Below are positions 40,993-54,468 of a stretch of DNA of 64,000 nucleotides, in pieces. A program made the translations under genes and the position numbers. A model generated the notes under the pieces. The model had not been told where the DNA came from and did not search any database. It worked only from the letters and a program-made list of their open reading frames with translations. The DNA is taken from the NCBI RefSeq assembly GCF_020080835.1, contig NC_058164.1, positions 5,915,666-5,979,665 of the forward strand, given 5' to 3'. Numbering within the stretch: the stretch's first letter is position 1; every line of letters begins with the position of its first letter. This DNA comes from Cotesia glomerata (Eukaryota > Arthropoda > Insecta > Hymenoptera > Braconidae).

Positions 40993-43900
40993 GCATATCA
41001 CTAACTTAGTTGTTGCTTTGATATTCAACTACTCAACCACTTTGGGTATAAAATTAAACGTTTCAAGAGAATGTAGGATGCACATAACCGCTCAAAAGTT
41101 GCTATACTCTGTATCTACTCTGACATGTTGTTCTGCATTCACGACGATCTTATCATCAACAAGTGTCTCGCTCCCGTCACGAAAATGTCGTCATTTAGCG
41201 CCGTGTATCTTGTGTTTAATTAATACATCTCTTCACCTTCTCTGCACTTTCCACCACCAAAATTATATTTTAGAGTGTGCAGAGAAAAGAATCCTGAGAA
41301 TTTGTCCATGTTTGTGCAATCGAGGATGAAGAATGTCTGATGATATGCTAAATCTTTCAGTGCAGATCGATTGGGCATTTGATTTATACAGATGAATAAT
41401 TTTGAACAGTATTATTATTTTATGTTGCGCTCGACTTGTATGATAATCCTTGAAATGCAGATGGTAATGATTTCTATGCTGCTTCGTGAGGATCACTGAT
41501 TCTAGGTATTCGAATTCAAATTCCTGTCGATTGACTAATGCGGATAAATTAGTCAACAATTTACATTCCGGTATATTGGGGGTGACCAAGTTGCACTTGG
41601 GTTGAAATGGTTAGATAGAGGAAAGGGAAAATTAAGAAATTTTGAGCAATTTGTTGTTAAGGATGTTAACATCAGAAAAATTATGATGAATAGAGGACAA
41701 TTTTAATTAATTAAAACAATTGTTGAGCCAGGAAATGGAATACCAAAAAAGGACAATTTATATTAATTTATTTATAAAAAAATTCAGCTTCATTTAAGAG
41801 AAATAATTTTGAGCGATGATTTTTTGAAGAAGTTGATCATATTGAGTCAAGTAGATAAATTATTGAACTAAAAAATTGTTCTTGGTTTAGATAAATTTTA
41901 ATTAATTCAAAGTGATGTTTTTGGTTCAAAATTTTTCATCAGTAAATTTAAAAACTGAAAAATCAATATTTTATAAAAATGATTCTTGAAATTATAATTT
42001 TAAATGTACTTCTTACATAGTTTTTAAAAATTTTAATTTACACTACAAACGGTAAAAATTCAATTGTTCTTTTTTTAATAAATATGAAAATTTTGAAAGA
42101 GAAATTGAAATACAAGATTGATGAAAACATTTATCGCAAGTAATAACACTGTAAGTAACATTTTTAACACTGATTTTACAAGCCTATAGAAGCTAAATAA
42201 ACTGGAAAAAAATGTTGAAAAAAAAAAAGAAGGGATTAGCTTAGAGATAAAGAAGCTAATAAAGTTCCTGCAGCAGGACTCGTAGCAAGTGACGGGAATT
42301 AGTGATAGCGATGTGTAAACTTAAGTGTGAAGATGATACAACTTAAAGAGGATTGAGCAACAATGCGTACACAGGAGCAGTTAACGGAGTGAAATGAAGA
42401 GAGATTGCTCTGATACCGAGGCACTTTGCTTTGTACAACACGAATTACCAATGTCGTGTAGTACACTAGTCAGTGCTCTCGTAAACCTCGAGTACATGCC
42501 CAAGAGAAAATAGAGGAGTCTGAACTGGAGTAGAGCACAGCAGAGGATACTACTGGCGCAATCGCTATTAAGATTATAGGGCAATTTCTAGTGAAGGTAT
42601 ATACGTCAAGAGACTGTTAAATCCTGGGTAGTAGCATTGTTCACAAAGCTAGAACAATTAGCTTTTATGTTCTTTCGACACAGAAGCTTGATCATCGTTT
42701 TTCATGAGCATTAAGCTCGATGTAACTTGGATGTACACGGGTACCTTTGCTTGCTTTAAGAGTACCGGAGATGCATCATTTTTGACTTTCCGACGATTTC
42801 GCGAATCAGAACTGTTCTAACTCAAAGCTTTTAAACAAATTTCATTTATATTTTATCTATTGCTTTTGCTGAAACTTCTATTTTAGAGCTTTCGTTGAAA
42901 TAGTTGGGCTAAATCTTCCTGCTCGGGAGAATAGATCTACGGATTGAGAGAGCCATTGGAGAGTAATAAACCAGATTTTGATATTAAACTCGTCTAAGGA
43001 GAATGTTTGAGACGAACAAATACCTTTTTACAGTCAAATCGATTTCTGTTTATTTCAAATTACTTTAAAAAAATTGCAGAGTGGATAATTTTCAATTGCT
43101 TTAATCCCTCTGGGCTGAAATTCACAATAAATTGAATAAACATAAAAAAAAAATACAAAATGCGTACTTAAAGATTTTTAAAATAAAAATTAACTTTTTC
43201 TGTAGTTTTTTAATATTTTAAAAAAATTTCAGCAATGTATAAAATTTATTAATATAAAAGAAATATTTTTAAGAACAATTGAACAGCTTAAAATTTTTTG
43301 TTCAAATTTTGAATTTTTAATAGATCAATTTTTTATTAATAAAATTTGTTTGAACTCAAACTCGCATTTGAATTATGTACAATCTATTAAACAACAACAA
43401 ATTTAAAAAATCCTTTATGTAAAGAAGATAGACGGAAGAAGAACAAGAAGAAGAAGAATCATCAACTGGTTTCAGGAAGAGCATAAACAAATGACCCAGA
43501 TATATGTTTATCTGTAGAATATAAATAGCTGGTTCGGGTGCCGTTGGATGTGGGGTGGATCTGGAGAAATAATGATAAAAAAGGTCGGAAAAAATTTAGG
43601 AGTTAAGAGCGAATCCATCGCAATCGCAAACAAGTCGATTGGTGATTCTCGGAACTTAATGGCCCGACATTGCGACGAGTGATTCGTGAACTTTTTCAGC
43701 AATACTAATACTGCTGACGGTGAATATATACTTATATATAATATATATATGTACAAGACGATAAAGTCAATAAAATTCAGCGGTATTGACTGGCGGTTGG
43801 ATGTGACTTGTTACTGGAATTTTGCCAGTCACCAATACCCGGTAAAGTACTTACTGACAAAGTTATTATTTGTCAAATTTTAACTATTACAGCCTCATTT

Positions 43901-44662
43901 TACATACTTTCGGCATTACGTGGAATACATTATTTATCATTATCATTATATATTATTTATGGTAATCGTAAATATCAGAATTTGAATTTATAATATATGG
44001 ACATTAACTTTAGTATTAATGAGTTTAAATGCCAAAGTGATGGTGCACAATCATTAGTAATTACCTGCAATAAAATTAATATTTGATGACTTTCAGTATT
44101 TACTTTTCAATGGGAGCTTAATCACTTGCTTTGAATTTACTCAGTGTTATTATCATTATTTTCATAATTTTCAAATTTGGTATTTATCATAAAATATTAT
44201 TCTTTCCACCTAAGTATTTAATTATAATAAAATATTTTAAATTATCGCCAAAAATTGTAATTTAAAATAATTATTATCATTATTTATATGAAAAATCTGA
44301 ATCAAATTCTCATAGTAAGATTGAATTTTTCTTTTCTGACATAAATTTTTTTGTTAAAAATTTTTCATATCTTGAGACTTTTGTCTCGATTCTTATTTTG
44401 TCTTTGTGGAATTCGGGGTGAAGCATATACGGAAAAAAAATTGCTAAAGTTTGGGGATGGTTCAGATGCATGCATATATTACTGAAAATTTACATGTAAA
44501 TGTAAATATGTATGAAGATATATAATACGTATAATATATAATATATAAAGAAAGTGGAAGGATCGAGTACAAAATTCGATCAAGTGCAAGTGCGTTGAAC
44601 ATTGTTATCTTCTTTCCGTATTTCTTACTGGTATATTTGAATGTATGCAATGTATAAAATAT

Positions 44663-44666
<4 letters not shown>

Positions 44667-44725
<59 letters not shown>
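44667..44725. repeat. (TA)n microsatellite
   Basis: An uninterrupted TA run that explains the Ile-Tyr repeat frame on the minus strand. Confidence 0.95.
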
Positions 44726-44731
<6 letters not shown>

Positions 44732-45374
44732 ATGTCTATAGATAGTGAAGAACAAGAATGAAGAGAGGAAAGGAGGTAAGACCGCCGGCGGCTGCTGCCG
44801 ACTTGAGTTTGATCAAAAGTAGAGAAGCAAGTACGTGCACACGGGCTAACTCCTCAAAATTGAGGTAGAAAAGCTCTCGAGCACTGACAATAAAACCCGT
44901 GGCCTTTTTTTATGCTGCATCTTCAAAGACTACTCACTATTATTTATTTTTATTTTTTTCTTTTCCGTCTTATCCACCAGTAAAACACAAATTTAATAGA
45001 CCAAGACAGTAAATGTTTTTCAAATATTTCATTTCAAACAGAATTTATTTCTAATGAAAAAAAAAAAAACGCTTCTTCTTATTCTTCTTTTTTTTTTCGT
45101 TGCATTTCCGTCTCTATTGACGGAGTTTATCTCCTGACAAATCTAGTATAGTAACCAGTCAATTGAAAAGGGAGAAAAATAAACACCTAAGGATTATTGA
45201 GTTACTAGAAATTTTCATAACTCACCAATTTTATGAACATTTTTTAAGATATTCTTGTGAAAAAAAATTCTTTGAGCATCATTTTTATCTAGTGTAAAAA
45301 AATTTTCTTTAATTTTTATGAAAATTCCAATAAATTTCTGATAAAATTTAAGAGTCATCTATATGAAAAATTTC

Positions 45375-45581
45375 AAACACACAGAAAAAAAAAAGTTCTT
45401 GAATCAAGTATATAATTTTGAAAAACTTAATATTCTTGATTTAAGTAGAAAAATTCTTGATTTAAAGAAATTTTACTTGATTCAAGAATTTCTCGTCTTG
45501 ATTCAAGACAATTACCTTCTTCAAAATTATATTCTTGGTTCAAGAATTTTTCTCTTGGATAAATTTGAATTTTTTCCGTAA
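45375..45581. mobile_element. Probable MITE with TTCTTGAATCAAG arms
   Basis: Inverted arms TTCTTGAATCAAGTATATAA (from about 45395) and its near-complement ending in GGTTCAAGAA (about 45547) bracket several further TTCTTGATT words. The outer ends, CACAGAAAAAAAAA and AATTTTTTCCGTA, are only roughly symmetrical. Similar TTGATTCAAGA words occur at about 13610 and 36480. Confidence 0.45.
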
Positions 45582-46057
45582 TAAAAATCCATACTACAAA
45601 TATAAAAAATATATTTTCAATAAATTATAGATTTTTCGATTTGTATTTTAACAATAAATAAAATATATAAGAAATGAATGTATGAAAATATTCAGTAATA
45701 TTTAACATTTTTAAGAACATTTTTTTATACTTTCATACATGTATTTCTAATAGTTTAATATATTTTAATCATACTTAAAATATAAAAAATATTCACGTAA
45801 ATCAATTTAAAGTTAACTTATCAGAAATATATTTTGTATAGATATTTTATATATTCATTATTTACTGTTGATATATTTTTTAAATAAATATTTAGCATCA
45901 GGATTATCCTTATTTATATCCCACAATAAATGGAACCTATTTTCATTCGGGTTTAAAGAAGTTCCTTAAAGACAGTCTGGAGTCGAGATTTATCGTAATT
46001 TTTCTCAACACACTTGGATTACAATAGACTTTAACAAATTACAGCTCAAGTACTCAC

Positions 46058-46213
46058 CTCTCTTGGAAGCATGGAAGCTGTCTTGGGGTGAAATCTGTTC
46101 AATCTGAGCGCTGAGCCGCGATTTGGGTAATATGTCTCTGTTGGCGTTGATCTTTTCCACTGCGTACCGAAACGCCACCCCTTGTTTGTCGTCCGATTGA
46201 TGAAATAATCCAC
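46058..46213 (-). CDS. Kainate-type glutamate receptor, exon 2 (start of amino-terminal domain)
   Basis: 156 nt with phase 1 at both ends. The acceptor TTTCCCAG ends at 46214 and the donor is G|GTGAGTA at 46057. Joined to exon 1 it gives IGGLFHQSDDKQG, then AFRYAVEKIN and AQIEQISPQDSFHASKR. These are hallmarks of the first beta-alpha unit of the LIVBP-like amino-terminal domain in insect kainate receptor subunits (GGLF, AFRYAVE.IN, ISP.DSFHASK). In the receptor this extracellular domain drives subunit assembly; glutamate itself binds farther downstream. Minus-strand exons 1 and 2 are separated by about 8.0 kb. The identification is from family knowledge, and the exact paralogue (Grik, KaiR1D, Ekar or clumsy type) is not assigned. 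Confidence 0.93.
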
Positions 46214-49200
46214 CTGGGAAATTAAAACCATACAACAGGTATGCATTTATTATTACTCCTTGTAGTTATGCACAAAATAACAAATTAGTAAACAAAAAAA
46301 GGTCTATTTAAAATCACATTTTATTTTCATCGAGCTTTTTTATATTTTAATTTCGGCAGCCACCTGAGAGCATTAAATTTTCCGATAGTAAATTTTATCT
46401 CGGTTAAATTAAAAAAAATATTATCTCGGCTTATATCCAATACCTGCGATATTCTATAAATTTACTGTTTTATGAATATTTAAATATTATAAATATTAAA
46501 TGCGAAGTATAATACATGGAAAAACATTAATTATAGTGCCGGTATTTTTTGCGGGAAAGCTGATGCTGAATATGTATATATATATATGGACCGGTCTGCT
46601 AGTTTACATTCAGTGTAGACGACACGTACATGCCCCGGTCGAGTAGATAAATCAGTTTTAAAATATTAGCATTTTGGTGGCTTGCCCACCGGAATGTTTG
46701 TTTTAATATTTAATCTTAATATTCCTTTTTTGTCAGGGCAAATAAAAAACTTGGCTATTTATTGAGTTCGCTTATTGTTATAAAGTTCGGGTCAAAAAAA
46801 TAAATATTTCCTAGTGAAATCGATCTTTATTGGCCAAATAATTATTGAATAGCAATATCCTATTTTTAAAGAGTAAATTAAATGTTTGGTTTATCGATTT
46901 TTATTGTAAAACAATCAAGAAAAAAATATTATTGCTTTTTCTTTGAAGTATAAATGAGAAATAAGATACTGACGGGTAATAAAACAATATAAATTTTTTA
47001 TTTAATTCCGACAAATGTTAATAAAGAGTAGTCAATTCTGCTGCAAAAAGAAATTAATTAAAAAATTTTAATACAAACGATAAATCAAAGTATTTTTCTT
47101 TCAGCATATCTAATTCGTTAAATAATTAATAAAAAAAACATCCAGTTTATTTCACTGTCGGGTGTTTGTAATGACCAATACATTTGAAAACAGTATATTT
47201 GCTAAAAAAAAGTATGAAACTCGAGCTAAACCCTCTTTACAGTGTAAAAAGTAAAAACAAATGCTCAGTGAAACAATTTACAGATCAAGTGAATTTATTA
47301 TTTTGCAAAGTCTTTGAACAAACAACGAGCATCATTGTTTTGATGAGAAAAAATATTATTAAAGATGAACAAATATTTACCAGGATAGTAACAAAAGCGA
47401 GTAAATGAACATTTATTATGATAATAACGTTTGTTTATCAACTGATAAGGCTGCGCGGAGCTTTTATATCCCATGGGAATGTACAATAAATGATTTAGTA
47501 ACTCATGGACATCGTGGAACGTTGGCGGGGGCGGGGAGGAGGAAGGACCGTGTGAATAAGCTCCATTCAGATGGGGAAATTTACCTCATAAATTATTAGT
47601 TTAACCTTGTATTCATCATAGAGCGAGCTGAGCGAACAACCAGAGATATAACTATGGTGAGAAGACGTGCCACAGCTTTCCGGGCCACAAATTATATCTT
47701 GATCTCTGAAGGATTTATTGCGCTTATTCTACCGTCGTTAACCAACAATTATATGCACCCAAACCCGTCTACTTATCGCCCGCATCTTTTCCTTTAAAGT
47801 AGAACAAATTTACAATTTATAATTTATTATCTGAGGTAATATCTTGCAGATTATGAGTATGCATTCTTTTGTGTTTTTCCAGTCAAGTCAGAAGTGACTC
47901 ATTTTTATCTCGCGACTCGCGACATCCTCGGCCCTTGCTCTGCTTTGAAAGCTGGCTGAAAATTTAATTGAAAAAAAAAAAAAAAAAACTAAGAGAAGAG
48001 AAGGGAAAAAAAACGTTCGACAGCGAAAAAAAGTCATTAATTAATACCGTGGAAATTATATGCATATCCATAGAAAATGGAATTTTAAATATTCCTCGTG
48101 ACACGTAAATTGGAAATCGATTTTCATGGTTTTTTATTATTTTCGAGCTTACAATCTACCCCTACTACTGTCAAATTATTAAAACTTGAATATTCATAGT
48201 TTATTGATGAATTAGCCTGTAATGTTTGTAGTTACTCGGTGTTTTAGAAAAAATTCATTAAAACTCATGTTGATACTTACTAATAAAAAAAATTGATCGA
48301 GCTTTATTTATAAATATTGATTTTAATTTTTTTTTAGAAACTCAATGTATGTTTTTTTTTTATTTTTAAAAATCAGGTCAAATATATTGTCTCCTAACGC
48401 CCCGAGGCTTCTTAAAGAGGTTCGAGACCTTTTCTGGATGATATTTAGAGGAAATAAATTTATAAAAAACCTTTAAAAGGCCAAAAGTAGCCAGTCCGTC
48501 AGAAATTGTATCCTCAGAATTTAGAAATTGAGTGCTGGGTTTATTTGATCCGTTATCTGAGAATTTTATTGATAAAAAATTTTGTTTCAGTCTCTTCTGA
48601 CGAGTTATGAGAATTAGAAAGTTTATCGTACAAAGTTTATTTAAAATTTTTTTATCTTAATAGTTTAAAGTTATTTTCCTTTGAATTTAAGTCGGACTGA
48701 ATAAAGCTTAATAATTTTTCGATGTAAATTTCGAAGTATTTTTTTTCGATCCAAATTTTATAATTTTTTTGGAAGAACTCGAAGAGCTTAAACCTTTTTT
48801 ATAAAAAATGGCTTAAATAGTTTGAATAATCGATATTATGAAATTATAAATTTTTAATTCTATAAATTATCCTCATATTTACTCTTATCTAATTTACAAT
48901 ATAAAATATTAATTATTATAAAAAAAAAAACGAATAATAAATCTTGTTTCACATATTCATATTATAATTAACGACTTGATTAAAAATAAAACTAGTCATT
49001 TTATTATGAAATAAATAAATAGAACTATTTTTTTCTCTTGTTCGACTTTTGACCCCCAACAAAACTAACTTAAAGAAAAGAAGAAAGACATTTTATTTAA
49101 AAAAAAAATGAATAAAAACCCTGATGAAAAATACAGAACAAATGAAATAATTAAAACAATTGAAACTACAAATAACTATTCTTCCCATGTTCATTCTATA

Positions 49201-50894
49201 GCTTCATTTAATTCCCGCGACTGTTCACTTTTTCCAGTAATTCGTAAATTTAAACAAACCTGTAAAGAGTTTTCTCTTTACCCGGCGATCCCGGTCTTTG
49301 ATCTTTCTTTTTGCGCCATCTCCAGTTCTTAAGTCTGCAGTGATGAAGAAAACGTAATTATATAATACGAGGCTTCCTTTTATTACGCTACAGAGATAAA
49401 TACATCTATACTGAAGAGCTCTCAAACTTTAGTGTATAAAAGATAGTAAGAGAAAATAGCCGACCGGGATTCAGAAGGATGCAGAGGATAAAGAGAATCT
49501 AAACACCCACTCTTACTTCCGATACACGGAAGATTAAAAGGCACTCAGGAAACGAATGAATAATTTATGGTGGCGGCACATCCAGTTCCTCCTGCACCGA
49601 CTCAGCCTCTTCATTCTCATTCTCATTCTCCTTCTCATCTTCATACTCCACTTTGCCTCAACAAACCTCTCCAGCCAGCATTTGTGCTTACTCACTACTC
49701 CATATATTCCGAGGAAATTCTATCTGCACTTTAAATACATGTAAATAGTAAGTAGGCATAAGGTGTTACAAGTACCTTCTCTCCTTCTCTTTCTCTTTAT
49801 GCCAGTTTTTATTTCAAACTATATCCTGTTCGCAGTTAAAACTCTCACGTGCAGCTGAAACTGCTTCGTTTCATAAAATATTATTTTTGCTTTTGAAACA
49901 AATACTCCACATTGCCGGGTATCGTATTTGCTGTTTAGTTTGTTAATTACTTTAGTAATCAAGGGTTTTAATTACTACATACAAATAACATGTTATCGTA
50001 GCATTAACCATCTCTTCACCAAAAATAATATTTATCTCATCGTGTAAATATCAGTTATTATATACGTACAAATACATTTACAAAATGCAATTATCAGTTG
50101 TGAAATTGAATATTGCCAAGTTAATTATCTGTTTTTATTTTTATTTTAATAATATTAAAAAACGACCCTGAATATTATCAATTTTTGCACGCTTCACTTA
50201 TCTCAAATTAATTGTATACGAAAAAAAGTTTGGAAAATCCAAATGAGCATGCCTTAAGCGCTCATGTCATGCATAAATTATTTAGATCATAACAAAAATT
50301 ATTCGTTTTTAATTTGAATTTTCCCGCGAGTAGTATTATCCCCTCTGTAGGTCGAACTAAAGAAAAATTTTAACAGATGATAAAACAGTTAGTAATTATA
50401 CCATCATGTATGTATAATTTCTGCTTGTTTATAGTTATTTCAATTCTGTTTATGAAAAATAATGTATATGGCTGCCGAAATCGCAGAAAAAGTCACCGAA
50501 CTGACAATCGAAAAAAATTAACTGTATCGAAACGGAATTATTTTGACACGCAATTTTCACAAGGGTTTTGATAAACTTCCTCGGGAATAAAACAAAAAAA
50601 AAAAATTAAATCGTGAAAGTGATTTTTGACAAAGTTATGGTGTTATCAAGCCCATAGCTCCCGTGAATACCACGCTCTTATCCATTTAATTCATCAGAAA
50701 AACGAGTTTTTTCTGAGAAATCTTATTTAATCAATAACAAAATTTTTTTAACGTGTTCTGTGGTTACTATTATTTATTTCAATATGCTTTTTATCCATAA
50801 TTTTTTTCGTTTAAATTATGAAAATTAAGGCATGCAAAACAAAAAAAGGTAGTAAAAAATATTTTTTAGCTTAAAAAATTTCAAAAATTATTTA

Positions 50895-52004
50895 GGGTAA
50901 GTGTGGGTATTACTGCAGTTTTTTTCGTAAGTCTCACTTCGAAAGCATTTTTAAAAAAATTTTCTCAAGATAATAATAACTTTTTTTTTTTAACAAAAGT
51001 TTGACTCATTATTAACCCAAAATAAAATCAACAATGACAGAAACAAATATTTTCGTTAAATAATAAGCATTTAAAAAGAAGTCTAAATGCATGTATTACT
51101 TCAGGTCTTAAAGTAGCTTGCTCCTATTACTGCGTGTCCATTACTGCAACTGATCCAGTTACTGCGTACCTATTACTGCAGAACGGCTATATTTTAGGAT
51201 TTACTTAAAAATGGACAAAAACTTATCAAAAATAAAATTTATTAGTTTAATGTAATAACAAGAATTCTTCATAATCTAAATAATAAGTAACAGCCTTAAA
51301 GTATTATTAATTGACCAGAATTCGTAAATTTTAATTGATGTAATCTTACAATCTACTGATTATTGCTTTCCTGGACTTGCCTCGACTTCTTATTTTTTTG
51401 TTTATTAACTTTTGATTTTTTATTAATTTTATCCATAGTTTATTTTTCACTTCGAGACAACTTGATTCACGCACTTATTTAGAGGTTAGAATAGCCGTGT
51501 TTACGTCCGCAGTAATAGGCACAGACATATAAAATAGAGGCGCTTGTATTACTGCAGTCGACTGAGAAAATTGCAGTAATACACGCACATGCGGTTTTTC
51601 GGTACCAATTACTGCATGCTTAATTAAATAAATTTTACTGATCGAAATGTAATTTTTATTAATTATTCAATTCTAAAAAAGGGTTATCTAACTTCTAAAT
51701 GTAAAAAATATATTAATTAGGTCATTTATATAAAGAAAAAGACTTTTTATGACCACCTCTTTTTACACTGAAACTCTTAAAAAAGATAAAATTATTCACT
51801 TCTGTAACTACTTAATTTTTATTAATTAATAACAAATTGAATAATTGTCATACATATAAAACCACTATGCAGTTATTTTCCGAAAGGTTTAAATTAACAG
51901 AAATAATTTTTTTTTAATCAAAAAAGTCATAACCCATTTATTGATAATTAAAACAAGAAAATCTGCAGTAATACCTACACTTGCAGTAATACCCACACTT
52001 ACCC
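50895..52004. mobile_element. TIR element built around repeated TATTACTGCAG words
   Basis: A 1,110-bp element flanked by TA, with inverted ends GGGTAAGTGTGGGTATTACT and AGTAATACCCACACTTACCC, identical over at least 20 bp. The motif (T)ATTACTGC(AG) or its complement occurs about ten more times inside, with clusters near 51126-51184, 51547-51617 and 51962-51992. No coding capacity. Confidence 0.75.
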
Positions 52005-53186
52005 TATGTAAAGTAATTTATAATCATAAGAAGAGCTTTATTACGGACAGGAATGAATAAACAACCAAAGTTAGTTACTGTCCGTCAGGTGTTTACCTGA
52101 CACCTAATCTTGACAGCAATTAACACTCTAATCCCATAATCTCCGACATAGGTGTTACTGACACGCATCTCGTAGATCCTTAGTCATTTAAAACCTTACG
52201 AACCCTAACAGTAGTCCTACAATGCTGATCTAGCTATTGCTAACTTCTATATTATTATTATTGTGTGATTTGGGAGTTATGGTATCTGTTTTTTTATTCG
52301 GCATATACTTGGTTGGAAGAATTTGTTTTCAATTTTCAATTTTTATAGCCAAGAAATTAAAATTTTAAATTTTTTAAACAAAAAGTCAGAAAATAAATTA
52401 AAAATCTTTTTCTTATTTTTTAAAGCCAAAAATTCATACATTAATCATCAATCATAATTGTTCAGTGAACAGGCCCAGCTGCGATGAAGTCGCCCCTGGG
52501 GGACTCCCAAATTTACGAGCCGTACCTGCAACCCCTAGTTCCCGCAAAAACTAACCGCCTGCGCAAAGCGTAGCTTGACCGATCACGTCATGTATCGATG
52601 GTGTGATTGGCTGATTGCTCCGCAGACATGCGCAGTCAGCCTTCTTCCCGAAGCTGACGAGAAAGAAGACGCATTATGAATATTATCTTTCGCTTCCACG
52701 CTTCGTTATCCTGCTAAATTAATTCGCTTGAGTTATAAAATTCCGCTTTTTTGCTTAATTGATTATTAATCCGCCTTAATAAATTGTGCTTTATTATTTT
52801 TGAGTTTGTGACAGATAATTTGTGTTATTTGTGTAATAATTCACCGCTTTCTCAGTGCCGGCTGTGTGTCTAACCACGTGTCAACCGGCTTCGCTTTATT
52901 ATACACGATTTCATTAACTTATCCGCTTTTTTTAAGACAATCGGCTAACATATTAAATAAATATTGAGTGTATATAGTGTAAATACATTTTTAGTTCACA
53001 TTAATAATAATATTTCCGCGTTTTAATTGAGATATCCAGACCAAAACCTGATCCTCCGTTTTCTCGCATTTACATCATTTTACAATAATGTTTATAGTAA
53101 ATTTATACATTTATAAATTTCTAAGATGATTAAAGCAAAATAAAAATTTTTTTATACCCCTTTTTGGTTCTGCAAAAAACTAAATT

Positions 53187-53660
53187 GAGTGTAAAGGTTT
53201 TGATTTGAATTTGTGCCTTTTCATGGTTTCATATCATTCTCGCCAATAGTTAATTTATGATAAGTATTTAGGCTGCATTCGAAAATGCTCTATCTCTAGA
53301 TACATAATTAATAAATGACCTTGTATCTTGTGAAATATTGACATTTTTAAAGATATAAGCTCACCCCGACATTACACTCATCGAGACCTTTCATTTGAGT
53401 ACCTACATTAATTTTTCACATATTTTATATATTTATATATTTTACAAATACCATATATATATAATATATAAAAAATGTCATGTGGGTACTCAAATGAAAG
53501 GTCTCAATGAGTGTAACATCGGGATGAGCTTATATCTTTAAAAATGTCAATAATTAAGAACTGACATTGTTATCTTGTGAACTATTGACATTTTTAAAGA
53601 TATAAGCTCATCCCGATGTTACAGTCATCAAGACCTTTCATTTGAGTACCCACATCATTT

Positions 53661-53722
<62 letters not shown>

Positions 53723-53729
53723 TATATAT

Positions 53730-53780
<51 letters not shown>

Positions 53781-53998
53781 TATATATGAATATATGAAAA
53801 ATATATCAAAAAGCATGTGGGTACTCAAATGAAAGCTCTTGATGAGTGTAACATCGAGATGGGATTATATCTTGAAAAATGTCAATAGTTAAGAAAGTAC
53901 AGTGCAATTTAACAAAAGTCATTATTTAATAAAGCAAAATTTTATTTATTTATAGTTCACAAGTCACGGCAGTCACATAGTGACTGCAAGGTTGCTAG
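53187..53998 (+). mobile_element. Non-autonomous Helitron, copy C
   Basis: The same family as 3265-4335. The 3' end carries hairpin GCAGTCACATAGTGACTGC (53969-53987), AAGGTTG, then CTAG (53995-53998) before a T. Relative to copy A, one hairpin base pair has changed on both sides (T-A to C-G), so pairing is kept. It contains two large palindromes (about 53337-53552 and 53584-53887); the second loop is a long (TA)n tract at 53667-53788. The left boundary is approximate. Confidence 0.75.
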
Positions 53999-54244
53999 TT
54001 TTTATTATTCCATTATTAATTTTGCAGTTAAAGAATAACCATAAATATTTACTGTTTATTTATTTTTCAGACAAAGATAATAGAAGGACCGTAAACAGAG
54101 TGATATTGAATGAAGCCGTTATGCATTTATCGAAAGGGAGCACGTAAGGCATTTCGTAATCCAGCGATAGGCGATACGCGACCGAGTGATTAAATTAAAT
54201 GAATTTATAAGGAAGGGGTAGATGGAGTATAGAGAGACACTCAC

Positions 54245-54468
54245 CTATCCTGATAATGTCTGGAAGGGCGTTGGTGTGGGTGGCGATAAGTGCCAGCAGC
54301 AACCACCTCAGCGCCATTTCCGGTCCTGAGTAGTCAGCTCCCGAGATCTGCGCCAGCGCGAGCCGGCGCGAATTCCTCCGGCTTCCAGAAATGCACTGCA
54401 ACTCACACTCCCAGTGGATGATGAAGAACAACAGTCGGGTTCTCGCTTCTCTTGCTGGTATCAGCCTC
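54245..54468 (-). CDS. Kainate-type ionotropic glutamate receptor, exon with 5'UTR and start codon
   Basis: Coding part is 54317-54245 (73 nt, residues 1-24 plus one base). The ATG sits in a good context (GAAATGG) and begins a signal peptide, MALRWLLLALIATHTNA, followed by PDIIRI, where the mature amino-terminal domain starts. The donor at 54244 reads G|GTGAGTG and leaves phase 1, which fits exon 2. Upstream of the ATG, 54468-54318 is probably 5'UTR: a good acceptor (TTGTTTTCCAG) ends at 54469, so a further non-coding exon and the promoter should lie at higher coordinates. The open frame continues upstream of this ATG, but that part resembles no receptor. Signal sequence and junction are seen directly; the gene identity rests on the exons that follow. 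Confidence 0.88.

Larger units (their letters stand above)
21742..46057 (-). other. Receptor intron 2 (24.3 kb)
   Basis: The largest intron and a transposon landing zone: TIR elements at 25243-26489, 28165-28668 and 45375-45581; the SINE at 27911-28131; palindromes at 29141-31100; and the complete Helitron at 32655-34506. A shared repeat pair lies at 34725-34855 and 38985-39110, with (TA)n tracts at 35246-35288 and 44667-44725. GC-richer islands occur at about 24700-24860 (containing an imperfect inverted repeat around TTCCGTTCTG) and 36770-36990. The possible small ORF is at 40717-40992. Remaining long stretches (about 22-25, 37-38.5, 41.6-44.5 kb) show nothing recognisable. Confidence 0.85.
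46214..54244 (-). other. Receptor intron 1 (8.0 kb, first coding intron)
   Basis: Contains the ACTGCAG-repeat TIR element (50895-52004) and Helitron copy C (53187-53998). A distinctly GC-richer island at about 52480-52690 has several CpGs, TGCGCA words and the word ACATGCGCAGTC. The pyrimidine-rich 49590-49660 gives a Leu-rich chance frame. A GC-richer bit at about 47440-47560 has no recognised content. The island's position and composition would suit a promoter or non-coding exon, but no TATA or splice partner is established. Confidence 0.85.

Noticed and set aside
49556..49744. Leu/Ile-rich frame resembling a membrane protein
   Set aside because: Arises from a CTTCTCATT-type pyrimidine-rich repeat.
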